64,000 nt of DNA. It comes from Planococcus plakortidis. Its GTDB lineage: Bacteria; Bacillota; Bacilli; Bacillales_A; Planococcaceae. The translations under genes were made by a program, and so were the position numbers. The notes under the pieces are model-generated. The model was not told the DNA's origin and made no database searches. It worked only from the letters and a program-made list of their open reading frames with translations. Positions 62,008-64,000 of the stretch are shown here, in pieces; the stretch's first letter is position 1; the number at the start of each line of letters is the position of its first letter. Where the stretch lies: positions 2,200,501 through 2,264,500 of the forward strand of contig NZ_CP016539.2 of assembly GCF_001687605.2 (NCBI RefSeq), read 5' to 3'.

Positions 62008-62036
62008 AAAAAAGCCGCAAGCTTCCGCTTACGGCT
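62008..62036 (-). terminator. Terminator after the diguanylate cyclase gene
   Basis: AGCCGcAAGC pairs with GCTTaCGGCT around TTCC with one mismatch; the gene's TAA at 62029-62031 lies within the right arm. Seven A at the left give T on the minus strand. Confidence 0.75.
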
Positions 62037-63699
62037 GCAATACCTTATTTTCGTTCGCGGCGCTCCCTTTCGCTTTATACATCGCTTCATCCGCACGCCT
62101 TAAAATCGAGGAAATACTTTCTTCAGCAGAAGAAGCTACAGCGGCGCCCAGACTGAAATTGGCCGGGACGGAAATGCCGTCGACGACCAAGCCGCTTGAG
62201 AGCGCTGAACGGATTTTTCCTGCAGCTGCATGTGCCGCTGCATCCGTCGTCACCCCTTCCAGAACGACGAGAAATTCATCTCCGCCCATCCTCACAGGAA
62301 TGTAACCTTCTTCATCCAATTTGGCTAATCGTTTTGCGAATTCCTGCAATACCATATCACCGAAATCGTGCCCGTACTTATCGTTGATACCCTTGAAATC
62401 ATCGAGGTCCAATAATGCCAGGGCCACCCTGCCATCCGTCCGCTCCTGGGCTTCCAATTTGCGCTGGCTGTATTCCTGAAAATAGCGACGGTTCGGCAAT
62501 CCCGTCAATGAATCATGGAATGCATAATATTCCAGTTGGGCTTCGTATTTCTTCTGCACTGAAATATCCCGCACGATCATGACCATATGGGAAAATTCGC
62601 CTTTCTCATCATAGACAGGTGTCCCATTCATCTCTGCCCAAATCCATCCGCGCCCCGGATGATCGAGGCGCAGCTGCAAGGAATAAGGCCCTGCCTTTTG
62701 TACAGCCTCCTGAAACTGCCGATCCACAAGTTCCAGATCATCCGAATGAACATTGAAGAACGGTTCCCGCCCAACTGCTTCTTCAGATGCAATGCCGAAA
62801 ATCTTCTGGCTCGACGGAGAGACGTATAAATACTCCTTTTGTTTGTTCATCAAGACGACCACATCGTAAACATTTTCTGCCATCACCCGGAAATTCTTCT
62901 CGCTTTCCAAATATTTACTGACCAGGAGGTCCAGCTCGGTCATATTTTTCGCCATCAAATAATAGCCTGTGACCTCCCCCCGCACACTGATCGGGATGAA
63001 TTTCACCAAACATCCGATAGCCTCGCCATCTTTCGGTTGGAGGCTTAGGCGATGGTCTTTATAAAGACCAAAGGCCGCTTCCTCGAATATTTCCTTTGAC
63101 TTCACCCGTTCGTTTTCCTCGACCAGCCCGCAGAAATCCCTTCCGGCCAATTCACTGATCGGCCGTTTCACAAGCGCCCTGGCCATCCGGTTCCCGCCAT
63201 TGACCTGCCCACTCAATGTCAGGGTGAAGACGGCATCCCCATTGCTTTCGAACAATGATCGGTATTTCGCATTACTCTCTTCTAAACGGGTCAACGCCTC
63301 TTCACGCGCAAGTTTTGCCAGCTTTTCTTCCGTCACATCATTGACCACACTGACGATGTGGCTGCAACGGCCGGACCCGTCCAGCATCGGCGTCAAGCGC
63401 GACTTGGAGTAACGCAGCTCCCCATCCGGGGCATAATAGGAATCTTCATAGAAAATACTCTCCCCTCCAGCCAGGGCCAATTCATAAAAATGAATCAGCT
63501 GTTGCGCAATTTTGGGTTCATGCACTTCCCGGAAAGACTTACCGAGGGCGGAGTCATCCATCTGTGTATTGGCTTTGACCGCTTCGTTGATGAATTCGTA
63601 AACACAAGCTTCCGGTTCGACCCTGACAATGAAAACCATCTCTTCTATTCCTTCAAGCAATACACGTTCCAACGCCAATCGTTCAGGCCTGCTCCCCAT
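62029..63699 (-). CDS. Diguanylate cyclase with PAS sensor domains
   Basis: About 556 residues, cytosolic. Three PAS-type domains follow one another (VFIVRVEPEACVYEFINEAV; SLFESNGDAVFTLTLSGQV; ENVYDVVVLMNKQKEYLYVSP, the last with a PAC ending GWIWAEMNGTPVYDEKG). A GGDEF domain comes last with YAFHDSLTGLPNRRYF and the intact RMGGDEFLVVL, so c-di-GMP synthesis is likely. An RxxD inhibitory site is not evident. I chose the ATG at 63699 (MGSRPERLA), with GGGGGA seven bases ahead; an in-frame ATG at 63765 has no site. Its position beside an exopolysaccharide cluster suggests biofilm control. Confidence 0.92.
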   Translation of the reverse strand: MGSRPERLALERVLLEGIEEMVFIVRVEPEACVYEFINEAVKANTQMDDSALGKSFREVHEPKIAQQLIHFYELALAGGESIFYEDSYYAPDGELRYSKSRLTPMLDGSGRCSHIVSVVNDVTEEKLAKLAREEALTRLEESNAKYRSLFESNGDAVFTLTLSGQVNGGNRMARALVKRPISELAGRDFCGLVEENERVKSKEIFEEAAFGLYKDHRLSLQPKDGEAIGCLVKFIPISVRGEVTGYYLMAKNMTELDLLVSKYLESEKNFRVMAENVYDVVVLMNKQKEYLYVSPSSQKIFGIASEEAVGREPFFNVHSDDLELVDRQFQEAVQKAGPYSLQLRLDHPGRGWIWAEMNGTPVYDEKGEFSHMVMIVRDISVQKKYEAQLEYYAFHDSLTGLPNRRYFQEYSQRKLEAQERTDGRVALALLDLDDFKGINDKYGHDFGDMVLQEFAKRLAKLDEEGYIPVRMGGDEFLVVLEGVTTDAAAHAAAGKIRSALSSGLVVDGISVPANFSLGAAVASSAEESISSILRRADEAMYKAKGSAANENKVLQP

Positions 63700-63843
63700 C
63701 TCCAAATCCCCCAATTCCGCGTGATGCCATCGACTTATTTTCATTTGTTTTGACTTCTTTAACATCTTATCAGATTTTCAAACAAGCAGGAACTTCCGGC
63801 CCAGCCCCCAAACACGGCATAAGCCAATCATATCCGTATCCGT

Positions 63844-63849
63844 TATAAT
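63844..63849 (+). promoter_or_regulatory. Candidate -10 box for the NRDE gene
   Basis: TATAAT about 70 bases before the ATG; the -35 region is weak. Confidence 0.4.
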
Positions 63850-63918
63850 GGAATCAGCTTCAAACAGCCGGATCGTCTTGTGTTCATTCCCTGATCGGGA
63901 CGAGAAAGGAGAACCATT

Positions 63919-64000
63919 ATGTGCTTGATCAACCTGCAATACCAACAGCATCCCCGCTATAAATTAATTGTCGCCGCAAACCGCGATGAATTTTACGGCC
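63919..64000 (+). CDS. NRDE family (TANGO2-like) protein, partial
   Basis: Only the first 27 codons are in the window. MCLINLQYQQHP is followed by LIVAANRDEFYG, with the NRDE motif that names the family. The initiator-adjacent Cys2 is typical and may become N-terminal. AAAGGAG lies six bases before the ATG. The rest lies beyond base 64000. Confidence 0.85.
   Translation, partial: MCLINLQYQQHPRYKLIVAANRDEFYG

Overview
The window reads as chromosome of a moderately GC, low-GC-phylum (Firmicutes) bacterium of the Planococcaceae, most likely Planococcus or a close relative. The grounds are strong AGGAGG-type ribosome binding sites, closely packed same-strand operons joined by ATGA overlaps, an S-box (SAM-I) riboswitch ahead of metI-metC, and proteins whose closest remembered relatives are those of Bacillus (ThrD/YclM, PatA, ArtPQR, YjlB, YhfH). 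No rRNA, tRNA, insertion sequence, prophage or CRISPR array was seen.

Layout. 1-7.3 kb: a frameshifted membrane protein, a succinate-semialdehyde-type dehydrogenase, and the threonine branch (hom-thrC-thrB) divergent from an aspartokinase. 7.3-16 kb: a catabolic block with a cupin, an M20 deacylase, an aminotransferase, a three-part TRAP transporter with its GntR/FCD regulator, and a divergent GlcD-type FAD oxidase. 16-19 kb: a LysM protein, a degenerate M50 protease homologue, and a LytTR regulator facing the glyoxylate shunt genes. 19-22.3 kb: aceA, aceB and a small zinc-ribbon protein. 22.3-27.5 kb: a HAD phosphatase, a drug-type ABC exporter whose ATPase gene is frameshifted, and pyroglutamyl peptidase. 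27.6-31.6 kb: an arginine-type ABC importer, an unknown membrane-anchored protein and a beta-lactamase fold protein. 31.7-37.5 kb: a small acidic protein with an internal duplication, a structured Bacillaceae-type intergenic repeat, and assorted hydrolases including a HIT gene broken by a stop codon. 37.6-39.6 kb: arsR/arsC and a CDF metal exporter. 39.7-41.8 kb: a four-gene sensory operon. 41.9-46.8 kb: SAM-riboswitch-controlled metI-metC, malic enzyme and a hydroxyacyl-CoA dehydrogenase. 46.9-51 kb: a lipoprotein, a DUF4956/VTC pair and a YeiH-type transporter. 51-57.5 kb: an exopolysaccharide operon. 57.7-64 kb: a response regulator, a very large hybrid histidine kinase, a PAS-GGDEF diguanylate cyclase and the start of an NRDE-family gene.

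The most interesting unit is the operon at 39.7-41.8 kb. It encodes a cobalamin-binding protein with the W-x9-EH plus E-x-H-x2-G signature of CarH-type light sensors but no DNA-binding domain. Directly after it comes a PAS-STAS protein with both phospho-acceptor threonines of RsbR stressosome proteins, and ahead of it are a small helical protein and an ABM-fold monooxygenase. I infer a B12-dependent light or redox input to a stressosome-like switch. The second cluster of interest is the kinase / diguanylate cyclase / exopolysaccharide region, where the operon has the regulators, the dehydratase, an aminotransferase and a CapK-like enzyme but no glycosyltransferase.

Three genes are broken: two by loss of one G in a G run (561-565 and 26307-26310) and one by an in-frame TAA (36266-36268). 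The two homopolymer events may be sequencing errors.
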